From Nostoc sp. XA010 (lineage in GTDB: Bacteria > Cyanobacteriota > Cyanobacteriia > Cyanobacteriales > Nostocaceae): a stretch of 64,000 bases of DNA. The stretch is from assembly GCF_020829625.1 (NCBI RefSeq), contig NZ_JAIVFX010000024.1, forward strand, positions 33,769-97,768, in the 5' to 3' direction. The translations under genes were made by a program, and so were the position numbers. Of this stretch, positions 45,332 to 53,988 are shown in pieces. The notes under the pieces are model-generated. The model saw only the letters and a program-made list of their open reading frames with translations, ran no database searches and had not been told where the DNA came from. Each line of letters begins with the position of its first letter. The first letter of the stretch is position 1.

Positions 45332-46519
45332 TTAAACTTTTATATTGTCAGCAAAGCGAATTTTAAGATAATCATCTTCCATCTTTGCTCCTCCTGGTTG
45401 TAACGCTGCTAGAGCTTGTGGTAAAACCAAGTTACGACGGTGGTTGCCAATAGTAATGTTTAATTCATCTCCATTTTTACTCAGTTGAACTTGGTTTTTC
45501 GGAATCCCAGGTAAATAAATTTCTAAGCTGTATTGGTTTTGCTCCTGTACGACTCTCATAGTCGTTTCTTTGTAATAAACCTGAGTTGGATCTTCATCTT
45601 TATAGAGGGTTTCTTTCAGGCGTTCCAAGGCAGCTAAACCGCACATTTCCTCAGAGAATAGTGGAACTTCTTTCACAGGTAAAGGGTGGAAATTATCATG
45701 AATCTCCTGGCGATATTGCTCCTGACTTTCCTTCCATCGTTGGAAAAATGGGTCTTGGACTTCGCGGGGAATAATTCGATTAGCCACAATTAAATCTGTT
45801 GCCACATTATACAAACTCAGATAAGCATGGGCCCTCAGAGACTCTTTAATCACCATCTTTTCGGGATTAGTTACCAGACGCACTGAAGTTTGAGTATTGT
45901 CTGTTAATACTTTTTCCAGAGCTTCAATTTGTTCATAAAACTCATAAGGCGCATCCATCACCTCTTTATCTGGTAGCGAAAAACCAGCAATTGGTCTAAA
46001 AAAAGGTTCAACTAGAGGGCGAAGTGCTACGGAGATGTTTTGAAATGGTTTGTAAAAACGGCGCATATACCAGCCACCGACTTCAGGTAAACTCAGCAAG
46101 CGCAGTGCAGTACCTGTGGGGGCTGAGTCGATAATTAAAACATCAAACTCACCTTCATCGTAATGGCGTTTCATCCTTACCAAACCAAAAATCTCATCCA
46201 TGCCTGGTAAAATTGCCAATTCTTCTGCCTGTATGCCGTCTAAACCCCTTGCCTGTAAAACTTGGGTAATATAACGTTTCACCGCACCCCAGTTTCCCTC
46301 AAGTTCTTGCAGAGCATCCAATTCTGCACCCCACAGATTTGGGCGAATTTTTTGGGGTGCATGTCCCAGTTCTATGTCAAAACTGTCTGCCAGCGAATGA
46401 GCGGGATCTGTACTTAAAACCAATGTCTGATAGCCTAGTTCGGCACAACGGAGTCCAGTTGCAGCAGCAACGGAAGTTTTGCCCACGCCGCCTTTACCAG
46501 TCATTAAAATTACACGCAT
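45332..46519 (-). CDS. Get3/ArsA-family ATPase with C-terminal alpha-crystallin-like domain
   Basis: A 395-residue protein. The P-loop GKGGVGKTSVAA is at residues 8-19, followed by STDPAHSLADSFD (switch) and DSAPTGTALRLL. The last 90 residues form an alpha-crystallin/HSP20-like domain (YSLEIYLPGIPKNQVQLS, GDELNITIGNHRRNLVLP). This architecture matches the photosynthetic-lineage Get3d group, related to tail-anchored protein targeting ATPases, rather than arsenite pumps. The client and membrane partner are unknown. No ars genes are adjacent. Start ATG 46519 is preceded by AGGAAAAAA. Confidence 0.9.
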   Translation of the reverse strand: MRVILMTGKGGVGKTSVAAATGLRCAELGYQTLVLSTDPAHSLADSFDIELGHAPQKIRPNLWGAELDALQELEGNWGAVKRYITQVLQARGLDGIQAEELAILPGMDEIFGLVRMKRHYDEGEFDVLIIDSAPTGTALRLLSLPEVGGWYMRRFYKPFQNISVALRPLVEPFFRPIAGFSLPDKEVMDAPYEFYEQIEALEKVLTDNTQTSVRLVTNPEKMVIKESLRAHAYLSLYNVATDLIVANRIIPREVQDPFFQRWKESQEQYRQEIHDNFHPLPVKEVPLFSEEMCGLAALERLKETLYKDEDPTQVYYKETTMRVVQEQNQYSLEIYLPGIPKNQVQLSKNGDELNITIGNHRRNLVLPQALAALQPGGAKMEDDYLKIRFADNIKV

Positions 46520-46647
46520 AGATGCTTTTTTCCTGCCTGAGAATTTTATTACATTTATTTACATTATCGACTGTTTCAGAAAATAAATGCTGCTTCACTC
46601 CGTCGAGGCGTGAACAGTTTGAATAGCTTAACTGAAGGCTTGACTCA

Positions 46648-46675
46648 CCCGCCTGGAACTTTAGTTCCAGGCGGG
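46648..46675. repeat. Perfect inverted repeat
   Basis: CCCGCCTGGAAC and GTTCCAGGCGGG are 12-base perfect arms around TTTA, in the spacer between the Get3-like and PG-binding genes. A related, degenerate CCCGCC...GGCGGG element occurs near 58470-58528. It may terminate the PG-binding gene. Confidence 0.8.
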
Positions 46676-46695
46676 ACATGACTTTTAGGGTTAGT

Positions 46696-47439
46696 TTACT
46701 TCTTATTCCAGAGATTAATAAATTCTTTATAGATAGCTGGGGTGATCTGACTTTGTAAGTGAGTTAGTGCATCACGATGGTTTTGATTGTTGTTATCATA
46801 ATAAATGAATAGATTCGTCAGCTTGACAATCTCAGGATTTTGATCGTTTGTCCCCCTCCATTTGTTAGTAACTTTGTGCAAAACGTCTTTGGGTAGATTT
46901 TGTTGTAAGTTACTTAGGGCTGCACTGTAAGAAGGATTTTGAGGGTTCTTTTTGAATTGAGCCAATAAATCTATCAGCTTAATCTGTGACTGTGGCTGCG
47001 ACTGCGGCTTGTTCGTGAGAGTAGGTTGCTGTAGAATCTGACGCTGTTCAACAGTGGCAATGCCATTTTCAGTTAAACCTTGAGATTTCTGAAATTTCTT
47101 GACTGCTGTATAAGTGGCTGGCCCATAAAAAGGCTTATCTGAAGGAATTTCGGCATTGGTTGCAAAACCGTGAAACTTCAATCTATTCTGAAGTCCGATG
47201 ACTGTTTCTTCCATTACACTTCGAGTTTGGGCATTAGCGTTACCATTAACCTCGAGTTTTTGTGAATACTGTTTCTGAAACTTTTTAATCGCTTCTTCAG
47301 TAGGATCATCTGTCAAGGAGTTGTTATTCCGCTTCCAAGGAGCAAATTTAGTCAGATCCGGTTTAGGATCTATCTCAGGAGCTAAATATCCCAGCCCAAT
47401 CAATATATGACGGATGATTTCAGGGCTACTAACAGCCAT
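46696..47439 (-). CDS. Peptidoglycan-binding-like domain protein
   Basis: A 247-residue protein from ATG 47439, chosen because AAAGGA precedes it; the frame is open 29 residues further. Two PG-binding_1-like segments are visible: EAIKKFQKQYSQKLEVNGNA near 50 and YTAVKKFQKSQGLTENGIAT near 110. The C-terminal 100 residues (LIDLLAQFKKNPQNPSYSAA, LNLWNKK end) form an Asn-rich helical region of unknown type. There is no signal peptide in the chosen form, which is odd for a cell-wall-binding domain. Confidence 0.7.
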   Translation of the reverse strand: MAVSSPEIIRHILIGLGYLAPEIDPKPDLTKFAPWKRNNNSLTDDPTEEAIKKFQKQYSQKLEVNGNANAQTRSVMEETVIGLQNRLKFHGFATNAEIPSDKPFYGPATYTAVKKFQKSQGLTENGIATVEQRQILQQPTLTNKPQSQPQSQIKLIDLLAQFKKNPQNPSYSAALSNLQQNLPKDVLHKVTNKWRGTNDQNPEIVKLTNLFIYYDNNNQNHRDALTHLQSQITPAIYKEFINLWNKK

Positions 47440-47892
47440 ACTTTTTGGTTCCTTTGCTACTAAACTACCATTCAATGTATCTTGGTTTACAAAAATTATG
47501 TAAGTAGAAATAAATAAATCTAACATGTTTGTTTACAAGGCGTTCCAAACTTTAAGCGATGCGTGACTCAAGGTGCAATTCTTTGAGGCGTTTAGCTTTG
47601 ATGAGCGATCGCTTCGGGTTGTTTCTAAATAGCGATCGCATATATTACATGCCATTATAGGGACAATGCTCCAGAAAAATTAGGCAGCAATAACGCTGTA
47701 AGATCGTCAACTTTGGTAGTTTAAGTACCGCGATCGCACTTGTAGAATTAGTGGTTTGCATATATAGCTGAAGTCTTAAACTTGATAGTAGTCCGATCGC
47801 TCTTTATTGATTGTAGGGTTCGCAGTGATTATATATTACTAAGTTGGAAGTAGTTTAATATTAAAGTGCGGCAAGAATCTATGCTCTCATAA
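47440..47892. other. Intergenic region rich in HIP1 sites
   Basis: Several GCGATCGC or GCGATCGCA octamers occur between 47606 and 47800. No gene is supported. Confidence 0.5.
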
Positions 47893-48444
47893 GTGGTCAA
47901 AATGAAGTCAGTTGCAAAGATCCCTTTAGCCGAGTTTCTCTCTCAACCCAACATTGAGGCTTCGCCCGCATGGGAGTTAATTAACGGGCAAGCACTGGAA
48001 AAACCAATGCCAACCCTTTTTCACTCACGGCTACAACGCAATTTAGTGAATTACATAAATCGTCATACTGAGCGTGAGCGCTTTGAAGCCGTGCAAGAAC
48101 TGCGTTGTATTGTACCTCCCTATTCCCCAGTACCAAATATTTCCGTTATAGCTTGCGATCGCCTTGACGATAAAGATGGCCCTCTAGAGGGAGCGCCTGA
48201 CTGGTTAATTGAAATTCGCTCTCCTGACCAAAGTACCCTAGACTTGCAAAACAAAATTCTCCACTGTCTTAGCAACGGAACGCAATTAGCTTGGCTAATA
48301 GATATAATTCGTCAACAGATTTGGGTATGGCTTGGAGATGATCTGCCACTGGTTTGTTCCGCAGAAGACATTTTACCAACTTTGGGAGATTTGCCAAAGC
48401 TTATGGTTAACGCGGTGATGGCCATGACTCGCAGGCAAAGCTAA
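47893..48444 (+). CDS. Uma2-family putative nuclease (first copy)
   Basis: A 183-residue protein of the Uma2/DUF820 family, common in cyanobacteria and with a PD-(D/E)XK nuclease-like fold. Residues WELINGQALEKPMPTLFHSRLQ, PDWLIEIRSPDQSTLDL and KILHCLSNGTQLAWLID follow the family pattern. The usual V-P-D-I metal-site segment reads VPNISVIA here, so the Asp is Asn and catalytic activity is doubtful. GTG 47893 or ATG 47902 is the start. The biological role of the family is unknown. Confidence 0.85.
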   Translation: MVKMKSVAKIPLAEFLSQPNIEASPAWELINGQALEKPMPTLFHSRLQRNLVNYINRHTERERFEAVQELRCIVPPYSPVPNISVIACDRLDDKDGPLEGAPDWLIEIRSPDQSTLDLQNKILHCLSNGTQLAWLIDIIRQQIWVWLGDDLPLVCSAEDILPTLGDLPKLMVNAVMAMTRRQS

Positions 48445-48452
48445 ATTGACAC

Positions 48453-48475
48453 TCCCCGCGATAAATCGACGGGGA
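48453..48475 (+). terminator. Stem-loop after Uma2 gene
   Basis: CCCCGCGAT and ATCGACGGGG pair with one bulged base around AA, 10 bases after the Uma2 stop, followed by ATTCTT. It is also a dispersed repeat. Confidence 0.6.
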
Positions 48476-48509
48476 TTCTTGGTTCAATGAGACCACTTAA
48501 ATTTAAACG

Positions 48510-49058
48510 TTACTCATTGCTTAGAAAACCAAACTCCGATTTAATATTCCACCGCTTACCGTCGTGAAGCAGTAATGTTAATTTGTCGGCAGTAAACTCA
48601 AAATGCAACTGACGCTTTTCAAATTCTGGCCAAGCAACTCTAAAGTTTTGCTTTGTTAAATCTCGAAACGCAATCGTTATATGAGGAGCAAAAGGGCGAG
48701 TTTTAGAAACCTTGTCAACGATTCCCAAGTTGCTGTCTGCATAAGTCATTAAATCAGCTTGCAAAGTCAAAAGTTCTTGACTTCTGACTACATTAATGTA
48801 TATGACACGAGGCGCAAAGGTATCAAACCCCTTGAGGGTAATTGCTACTGGCTGTTGTCTATTAGCAAATTCCTTCAAGGATGCTTCTAACAGTGGCAAG
48901 TTATCATCTGCCCATTCAAAGGGTGGTTGCAGGGTAATATGAGGTGGAGATTTTAGCGCTCCGCTACTAGCATAGCGATCGGCGAAGTATTGCTTAATCT
49001 GGTTGGCGTAGTCTTGAATGTCTTGTGGTGGTAAAAGGGCGACAAAAAAACGGCTCAT
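48510..49058 (-). CDS. 2'-5' RNA ligase-like 2H phosphoesterase
   Basis: A 182-residue protein with two H-x-T motifs, PPHITLQPPF near residue 40 and APHITIAFRD near 125, that form the 2H phosphoesterase active site. FVALLPPQDIQDY at the N-terminus is typical of LigT/ThpR-like proteins, which hydrolyse 2',3'-cyclic phosphates or join tRNA halves. The substrate is unknown. It lies 16 bases downstream of the TPR-CHAT gene and is probably co-transcribed with it. Confidence 0.87.
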   Translation of the reverse strand: MSRFFVALLPPQDIQDYANQIKQYFADRYASSGALKSPPHITLQPPFEWADDNLPLLEASLKEFANRQQPVAITLKGFDTFAPRVIYINVVRSQELLTLQADLMTYADSNLGIVDKVSKTRPFAPHITIAFRDLTKQNFRVAWPEFEKRQLHFEFTADKLTLLLHDGKRWNIKSEFGFLSNE

Positions 49059-49074
49059 TTAGTTTATCTCCAAA

Positions 49075-51831
49075 TTACAACCAATTCCCAATCAACACAT
49101 AAGCAGACCAAAAGCTTGGTGCTTTGTAGTTAGGATGTTTCAGCAGTTCTAACTGGGCCCGGTGAACAGCTTCGGCTTTACTAATTTTGCCCTTCTTGAG
49201 TTCTCGATAGAAGGCACTAACAAACATTGCTGTGGAGCGATCGTCAATCTGCCACAGGGACGCTATGGTACTGCGTGCCCCAGCTCGTACTGCCGCTCCT
49301 GCAAGACCGAGTGCTGCACGTTTGTCTCCTGTCGCTGTCTGGCAAGCACTCAAAACTAATAACTCTACTATGGTTTTACCCTGACTGCGAAAGAGAGTAT
49401 CAAAATCTTTGACGTTGATCTGACCATCGAAATCCAAAATAAAAGTGTCTTCAAGGCGTGAACTAAACTGACCGTGGGTTGCTAAATGCACTATGTTCAA
49501 TGAAGTATCAGCAATTTCACTCTCTAAATTCTTTTTCTTAAAATCTCTATCTATTAGGCTAGTGGTCGAGACTCCTGCTTTAATAATGCCGTCGAATTCA
49601 GATTTGATCGCAAGCAACGGTGCATACTTAGAAAAACCTGGTGGCGGCTCAGTCAGTCCTGCGGTTAGCGCCCTTAATTGCTGTTGTACTAGCGGTTTAG
49701 GGTCGAGGAGTTGCAGACCCACGCTTAGAGTAATTGCATATTTCTCTACCAAATATTGCTTACCATCATAGAGAGCGGCCATTGGTAAATTGCGTAACGC
49801 GCCATCCAGGACAAACACTAAGGTATCTACCCCACTTTTTTGCAATTGTGACTCAATGGGTTTGAGCAGCCAGTCGTAAACTTGGTGTGCTTGGGTTTGA
49901 ACTGCGTTGGTAGCGGTGGGATTGACAAGATTTTTTCGCAGTTCTACTAAAAGTTTTTCTACATCTGCTTGGGATATCTTGTTACTGTAGTTTTGTAGGG
50001 GTTGTTTGGGAATTTTAACAATTACCTGGAGTTCGTCAGGAAGAATAATCGGATAAAGAATAGCAGCCGTGGGATTATCTTTATCTACCACTTGATCGAG
50101 GGATACTCTCTGACCTTGTAGGCAAGCTTGCTGGAAGAAGTCGTTCAATTCTGCTATTTGGAGTGCTTCAATGCGCTCTCGTGCTTTCTCTAATATTTTT
50201 TCATCTGGTGATTTTCCTTTTTGGGATTTCAGCAGTAACTCTACTGACTCTCGGTAGACGGGTTCCACGCTGTCCCGGAAGTTGAATTGCACATCCTGGC
50301 TCACGACATCTTTATTGGCTACTAAATCTCTGCGAAGAGACTGGAGAGTTGCCACAGCAGAATCATAAGCCGCGATCGCACCATTAATATCTTTTTGTGC
50401 CCACAGCAATCTACCTAATTGCCACTCTAAGGTATAGGTAATTTCTGGTGCATTGCTGCTCTGTGCCAAAGCTAATCCTTGCCGGGTAAGCTCTTGCGCC
50501 TCTGACCACTGCTCGGTTTCTTCGTACAAGCCTCCTAAACTCTTCAGTGCATAGGCTTCTGCCCGCTTATCCCCTAAACTGCGGGATTGCTGGATGGCGC
50601 TGGCGAGTAATACTGCTGAGTCTTGGTTACTGAATGCTTTATGGTAATTCTGACTGGATGTGTGCAATATGCCATTCTTGACTTTTGCTAGACTTTGAGA
50701 AAAGTTTACTTGGGCGTAAATACTCGCACGGCTGAGGGGGAGTTGGTCGATTTGGGACTTAATCAATGGCAAGAGAGTTTGAATCTCTGGGGCATGTTGA
50801 TCTTCAATGAGTATTCCCAAGTAATTTAATTGCGCTTGGACTTTTGTAATGGGTGAGGGAGATGCTGCAACTGTTTGTTGATAAAAGGCGATCGCCTTTA
50901 GTTTGTCTTGTTGTTTAAGAGCATTATTCCCCAGGCTGAACAGACTGGCCCCAATATCAACGCTTGATTGCAGATTTCGAGCAATCGTCAGACTTTCTTC
51001 TAGTGCCTGAAGTGACTTTTCCAAATCGCCCACCACTAAAAGCGCATTACCGAGCGATCGCAAACTCACTGTCTTTTCTATAGAGTCTGGTTGAGATTTT
51101 AAAGTCTGACTAACATGATCGAGTGTTTTGAGAGCGCGAGGGTAAAATCCTTGGGTTTGCCACGCCTGTGCTTGATTAATTAGCGATCGCACCACGCCGC
51201 TTTGATTATTTGCTTGCCTGTAAATTTTTTCTGTCTGCCGCCAAGTTGCTAAAGCCGCCTCTGCCTGCCCCATTGTCAGTTGGAGACGACCTTGAATATC
51301 CAGTGATTGGGCAAATATTTGCAGATTTTGGTTTTCATCCTGTACTTTGAGCAAATTTAAGCTCTCTGTAATTGCCTGCTGTGCCTGATTCCATGCACCG
51401 AGTTGTTGGTAAGCTAAAGAAAGATTACTCAGTGTCGCTGCCAGTCTGATGCTCTCCTCTTGCTGCTTATATACTTGGACAGCCTGTTGTAACAGTTCTA
51501 CCGCCTTGGTAAAGTTTCCGCTATTGTATAAAACTTTGCCCTGCTCTACTAGTGACGCTGGGTCAGCGACCACAGCCAGCGACGTAAGATTGTGAATTGG
51601 TAGTTGAGATGATAAATTAATTGAGCTAGGAACTTGTGCCAGCACGGGTGAACCAAGAATGCATAGCAGAACTATTAGGAAGTACAAAGGCAAGCGTAAA
51701 AACTGAGCCAGCGTCGTTTTCTGGCAATGCCCTGGCTGCTTTTGCTTTTTAAATTTTACAGAATTCGCACCAAAAACCCTAGTTTTTATAGCCATAAGCA
51801 TGACAGAGGTAACTAATAACCAGGAACGCAC
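49075..51831 (-). CDS. TPR-repeat protein with C-terminal CHAT domain
   Basis: About 918 residues (GTG 51831; ATG 51801 and 51795 are alternatives). A hydrophobic segment ending LGSPVLAQVPSS at about 50-68 suggests export or anchoring. TPR-type repeats fill about 90-500 (ASLVEQGKVLYNSGNFTKAV, ATLSNLSLAYQQLGAWNQAQ). The CHAT caspase-like domain is C-terminal with His786 in HLATHGQFSS and Cys830 in LVLSACQTATGD. CHAT proteins include separase-like and effector proteases. It precedes the 2H phosphoesterase gene on the same strand. Confidence 0.9.
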   Translation of the reverse strand: MRSWLLVTSVMLMAIKTRVFGANSVKFKKQKQPGHCQKTTLAQFLRLPLYFLIVLLCILGSPVLAQVPSSINLSSQLPIHNLTSLAVVADPASLVEQGKVLYNSGNFTKAVELLQQAVQVYKQQEESIRLAATLSNLSLAYQQLGAWNQAQQAITESLNLLKVQDENQNLQIFAQSLDIQGRLQLTMGQAEAALATWRQTEKIYRQANNQSGVVRSLINQAQAWQTQGFYPRALKTLDHVSQTLKSQPDSIEKTVSLRSLGNALLVVGDLEKSLQALEESLTIARNLQSSVDIGASLFSLGNNALKQQDKLKAIAFYQQTVAASPSPITKVQAQLNYLGILIEDQHAPEIQTLLPLIKSQIDQLPLSRASIYAQVNFSQSLAKVKNGILHTSSQNYHKAFSNQDSAVLLASAIQQSRSLGDKRAEAYALKSLGGLYEETEQWSEAQELTRQGLALAQSSNAPEITYTLEWQLGRLLWAQKDINGAIAAYDSAVATLQSLRRDLVANKDVVSQDVQFNFRDSVEPVYRESVELLLKSQKGKSPDEKILEKARERIEALQIAELNDFFQQACLQGQRVSLDQVVDKDNPTAAILYPIILPDELQVIVKIPKQPLQNYSNKISQADVEKLLVELRKNLVNPTATNAVQTQAHQVYDWLLKPIESQLQKSGVDTLVFVLDGALRNLPMAALYDGKQYLVEKYAITLSVGLQLLDPKPLVQQQLRALTAGLTEPPPGFSKYAPLLAIKSEFDGIIKAGVSTTSLIDRDFKKKNLESEIADTSLNIVHLATHGQFSSRLEDTFILDFDGQINVKDFDTLFRSQGKTIVELLVLSACQTATGDKRAALGLAGAAVRAGARSTIASLWQIDDRSTAMFVSAFYRELKKGKISKAEAVHRAQLELLKHPNYKAPSFWSAYVLIGNWL

Positions 51832-51920
51832 AGAATTAACTGTAGGTATTTAGGCTACCAGGGTAATGTTACCATTTGCATCCATTGCTCATGCCGTAAC
51901 TCTGACAATAAAATACCAAA

Positions 51921-51944
51921 AACCTGGTCGAGGTTGACCAGGTT
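51921..51944 (-). terminator. Strong bidirectional terminator hairpin
   Basis: AACCTGGTC and GACCAGGTT form a perfect 9-base stem with loop GAGGTT, with a T-run beyond it in the minus direction (TTTTTGGTATTTTATTG). No annotated gene ends here: it follows a short, unassigned transcription unit on the minus strand (51996-52200) and precedes the TPR-CHAT start by about 90 bases. Confidence 0.75.
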
Positions 51945-51995
51945 TTATCGAGTTTACAGGGTTCAAATTGTTAAACTAAGTTAAGTAATTGAAAC

Positions 51996-52095
51996 TTAAT
52001 AACTAAGGTTGACTAAACGACGAACAAACTCAGCATTATCGCGTTTTTCCGCTTTAGGATTTGGCTTTGCCTTCTACATTCGGCTTTTTACCACT
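51996..52095 (-). pseudogene. Frameshifted small ORF, or small RNA gene
   Basis: Minus-strand frame 52073-51996 encodes 25 residues ending NAEFVRRLVNLSY and a stop, with a Lys/Pro-rich start. The adjacent frame 52095-52054 encodes SGKKPNVEGKAKS and overlaps it, sharing the KAK residues. Joined by one frameshift they give a continuous basic, Lys-rich peptide of about 34 residues. An ATG with one extra base precedes it. A terminator follows 52 bases downstream, and GGACACTAA/TTGGTGTCC arms (52135-52143, 52174-52182) lie upstream. Whether it is a mini-gene with frameshift, a decayed gene or a structured RNA is unclear. Confidence 0.35.
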
Positions 52096-52276
52096 TCATT
52101 TGATCTGCTGAAATTTGCTTGGGTTGATGACAGGGGACACTAAGTCATTTACCCTTTTGCTTTGGTTTTTTGTTTGGTGTCCTACTATTTAAATTATCAC
52201 TTAATTTGTTGGTTGCAACCCCTAGTTTACCAAAGTTGACGTTTTGTTAGATTTTGCAATTTAGAATCATAGATTT

Positions 52277-52313
52277 GATCCCCAGCCCTCTTTTTAAGAG
52301 AGTTGAGGGGATC
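52277..52313. repeat. Inverted repeat
   Basis: GATCCCC and GGGGATC arms with inner CTCTTTTTAAGAG pairing lie 36 bases beyond the aldo/keto reductase stop, where they may act as a terminator. The arms resemble the inner palindrome of the MITE at 35793-35920. Confidence 0.65.
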
Positions 52314-52348
52314 TTGGAGAGATAAGCATGACTAACCAAACTGCATTG

Positions 52349-53308
52349 TCACCAATTCCACATAATTGGGCTGTTATCCAGATGGTCGGTAACAATACGT
52401 CCAATGGCATCAATTTCTGCCAATTGGGCGGCGGAAAGGTTAATCTGGGCGGCTAATGCGTTGTCTCGTGCTTGTTCGGGATAACGCGCCCCGGCAATAG
52501 CATTTGTTTGGGGTTGAGCAATTAACCACGCTAAAGCTAACTGAGCAAGTGTACAATTATGAAGAAGGGCTATGGGACGCAGTTGTTGTAGCGCCTGTTG
52601 AGCACGTTCAAAGTTTTCGCCTTGAAACAGTTTATTTTTAGCACGGTTATCTGCTGGGTCAAATTTATGACCATGAGCAAATTTACCTGTTAATAACCCC
52701 TGTGCTAAAGACGAATAAGCAAGGATAGAAATATTATTTTCGATACAATAAGGCAATATATCTTGTTCTACCTGTCTCCAGAATAAAGAATAGGGTGGTT
52801 GTAAACTATCAATACGTCCATAACTTGCTGCTTCTGCCAACTGGGCGTGGGAAAAATTGGAAACACCAATAGCTCGAATTTTACCTTGTTCTTTGAGCAG
52901 GTTAAGAGCGCTCATAGTTTCCTCAATAGGTACTATTTCACTATTGAAAGCACCGGAGGGCCAATGTATTTGGTAAAGATCAATGTAATCAGTTTTCAGG
53001 TTGGTTAGGGAACGCTCGCAAGCTTCAATGACTTGTTCATACTTTAGATGGTTAGCAAAAACTTTTGTGGCATACTCCACATGAGTGCGTACATCAGATA
53101 AAGCTTCAGCGACAATTTGCTCAGAGTGTCCTTGACCATAAGCTTCAGCAGTATCAATCGTCGTGATACCAGCTTCATAAGCGGCTCGAATCGTTTTAAT
53201 CGAGTCAGCATCCTCAACTCCCACCCACATTCTTTTACCAGCTTGCCAAGTTCCCATAAGGATGGGTGTGATTTGGACTTTAGAAGTGCCTAGCGATCGC
53301 TTTTCCAT
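52349..53308 (-). CDS. Aldo/keto reductase
   Basis: A 319-residue TIM-barrel oxidoreductase. The catalytic tetrad is visible: Asp in TIDTAEAYGQGHSE with its Tyr, Lys in YATKVF, and His in YQIHWPSG. Cofactor residues are in GVSNFSHAQLAEA and AGARYPEQARDN, consistent with NADPH. It reduces an unknown aldehyde or ketone. The divergent gene at 53392 starts 84 bases away. Confidence 0.92.
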   Translation of the reverse strand: MEKRSLGTSKVQITPILMGTWQAGKRMWVGVEDADSIKTIRAAYEAGITTIDTAEAYGQGHSEQIVAEALSDVRTHVEYATKVFANHLKYEQVIEACERSLTNLKTDYIDLYQIHWPSGAFNSEIVPIEETMSALNLLKEQGKIRAIGVSNFSHAQLAEAASYGRIDSLQPPYSLFWRQVEQDILPYCIENNISILAYSSLAQGLLTGKFAHGHKFDPADNRAKNKLFQGENFERAQQALQQLRPIALLHNCTLAQLALAWLIAQPQTNAIAGARYPEQARDNALAAQINLSAAQLAEIDAIGRIVTDHLDNSPIMWNW

Positions 53309-53391
53309 AACTGCTTGCTTTCTAATTCATTCCCCTAGATAGTTTCACACTTTATCGGTCTTAGCTTGAAATTAAATCAGAGTTACAGTAG

Positions 53392-53988
53392 ATGCAGATG
53401 GAATTGACTACAACTTTTTATGCTCTCAAAGAATGGGCAGTCGCCATAAATGCCTTGGAAAGTGGCGAAACAATTATGTTGCTTCGCAAAGGCGGTATCC
53501 ATGAAAGGAATGGGCATTTCCAAGTTGCTCAGAAGCAAGTTTTGCTTTACCCTACTTATGAACATCAACAAGCTTTCATGCTGAAAGCTGAGTACGCGGA
53601 TCGTGTTTATCCAGTAACATCAGGTTGGCATCCAGAGACAGTGCCCATCGGCAGTTGGGCTGAAATTACAGATATTTTGCCAGTTAGCGATGAGTCTATT
53701 GTCAACACATTGCTTCCCTTCCATATTTGGAACGAGCATTTTATTAGCGATCGCCTCAAATGGAAACCACGCCAGCCGCTTTATGTTCTCCTCCTGCGGA
53801 CATATAAACTACCCCAACAAGAAATTCCCTATTACCCTAAATACGGCGGTTGCAAGTCATGGATTGATTTAGATCAACCAATTAACTTGCAAGGAGCAAA
53901 ACCAGTTTTATCTGACTTTGCATACACTCAATTAGTAGAGACAATTCGCCAGATTGTCGGCGATAAATTGTATGCTCCCTCTTTCTGA
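53392..53988 (+). CDS. DUF1802-family protein
   Basis: A 198-residue protein. The N-terminal FYALKEWAVAINALESGETI and LLRKGGIHERNGHFQV, the internal FLL(Y)PTYEHQ and the C-terminal KYGGCKSWIDLDQPI match the DUF1802 family found in cyanobacteria and other bacteria. Function is unknown. ATG 53392 or ATG 53398 is the start. It is divergent from the aldo/keto reductase gene with a short shared promoter region. Confidence 0.86.
   Translation: MQMELTTTFYALKEWAVAINALESGETIMLLRKGGIHERNGHFQVAQKQVLLYPTYEHQQAFMLKAEYADRVYPVTSGWHPETVPIGSWAEITDILPVSDESIVNTLLPFHIWNEHFISDRLKWKPRQPLYVLLLRTYKLPQQEIPYYPKYGGCKSWIDLDQPINLQGAKPVLSDFAYTQLVETIRQIVGDKLYAPSF

Noticed and set aside
45332..46519. Arsenite efflux ATPase ArsA
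   Set aside because: There is a single ATPase half with an alpha-crystallin tail and no ars genes nearby, which fits Get3d-like proteins better.
51911..52250. tmRNA gene
   Set aside because: The peptide does not resemble cyanobacterial tmRNA tags and no tRNA-like ends are visible.
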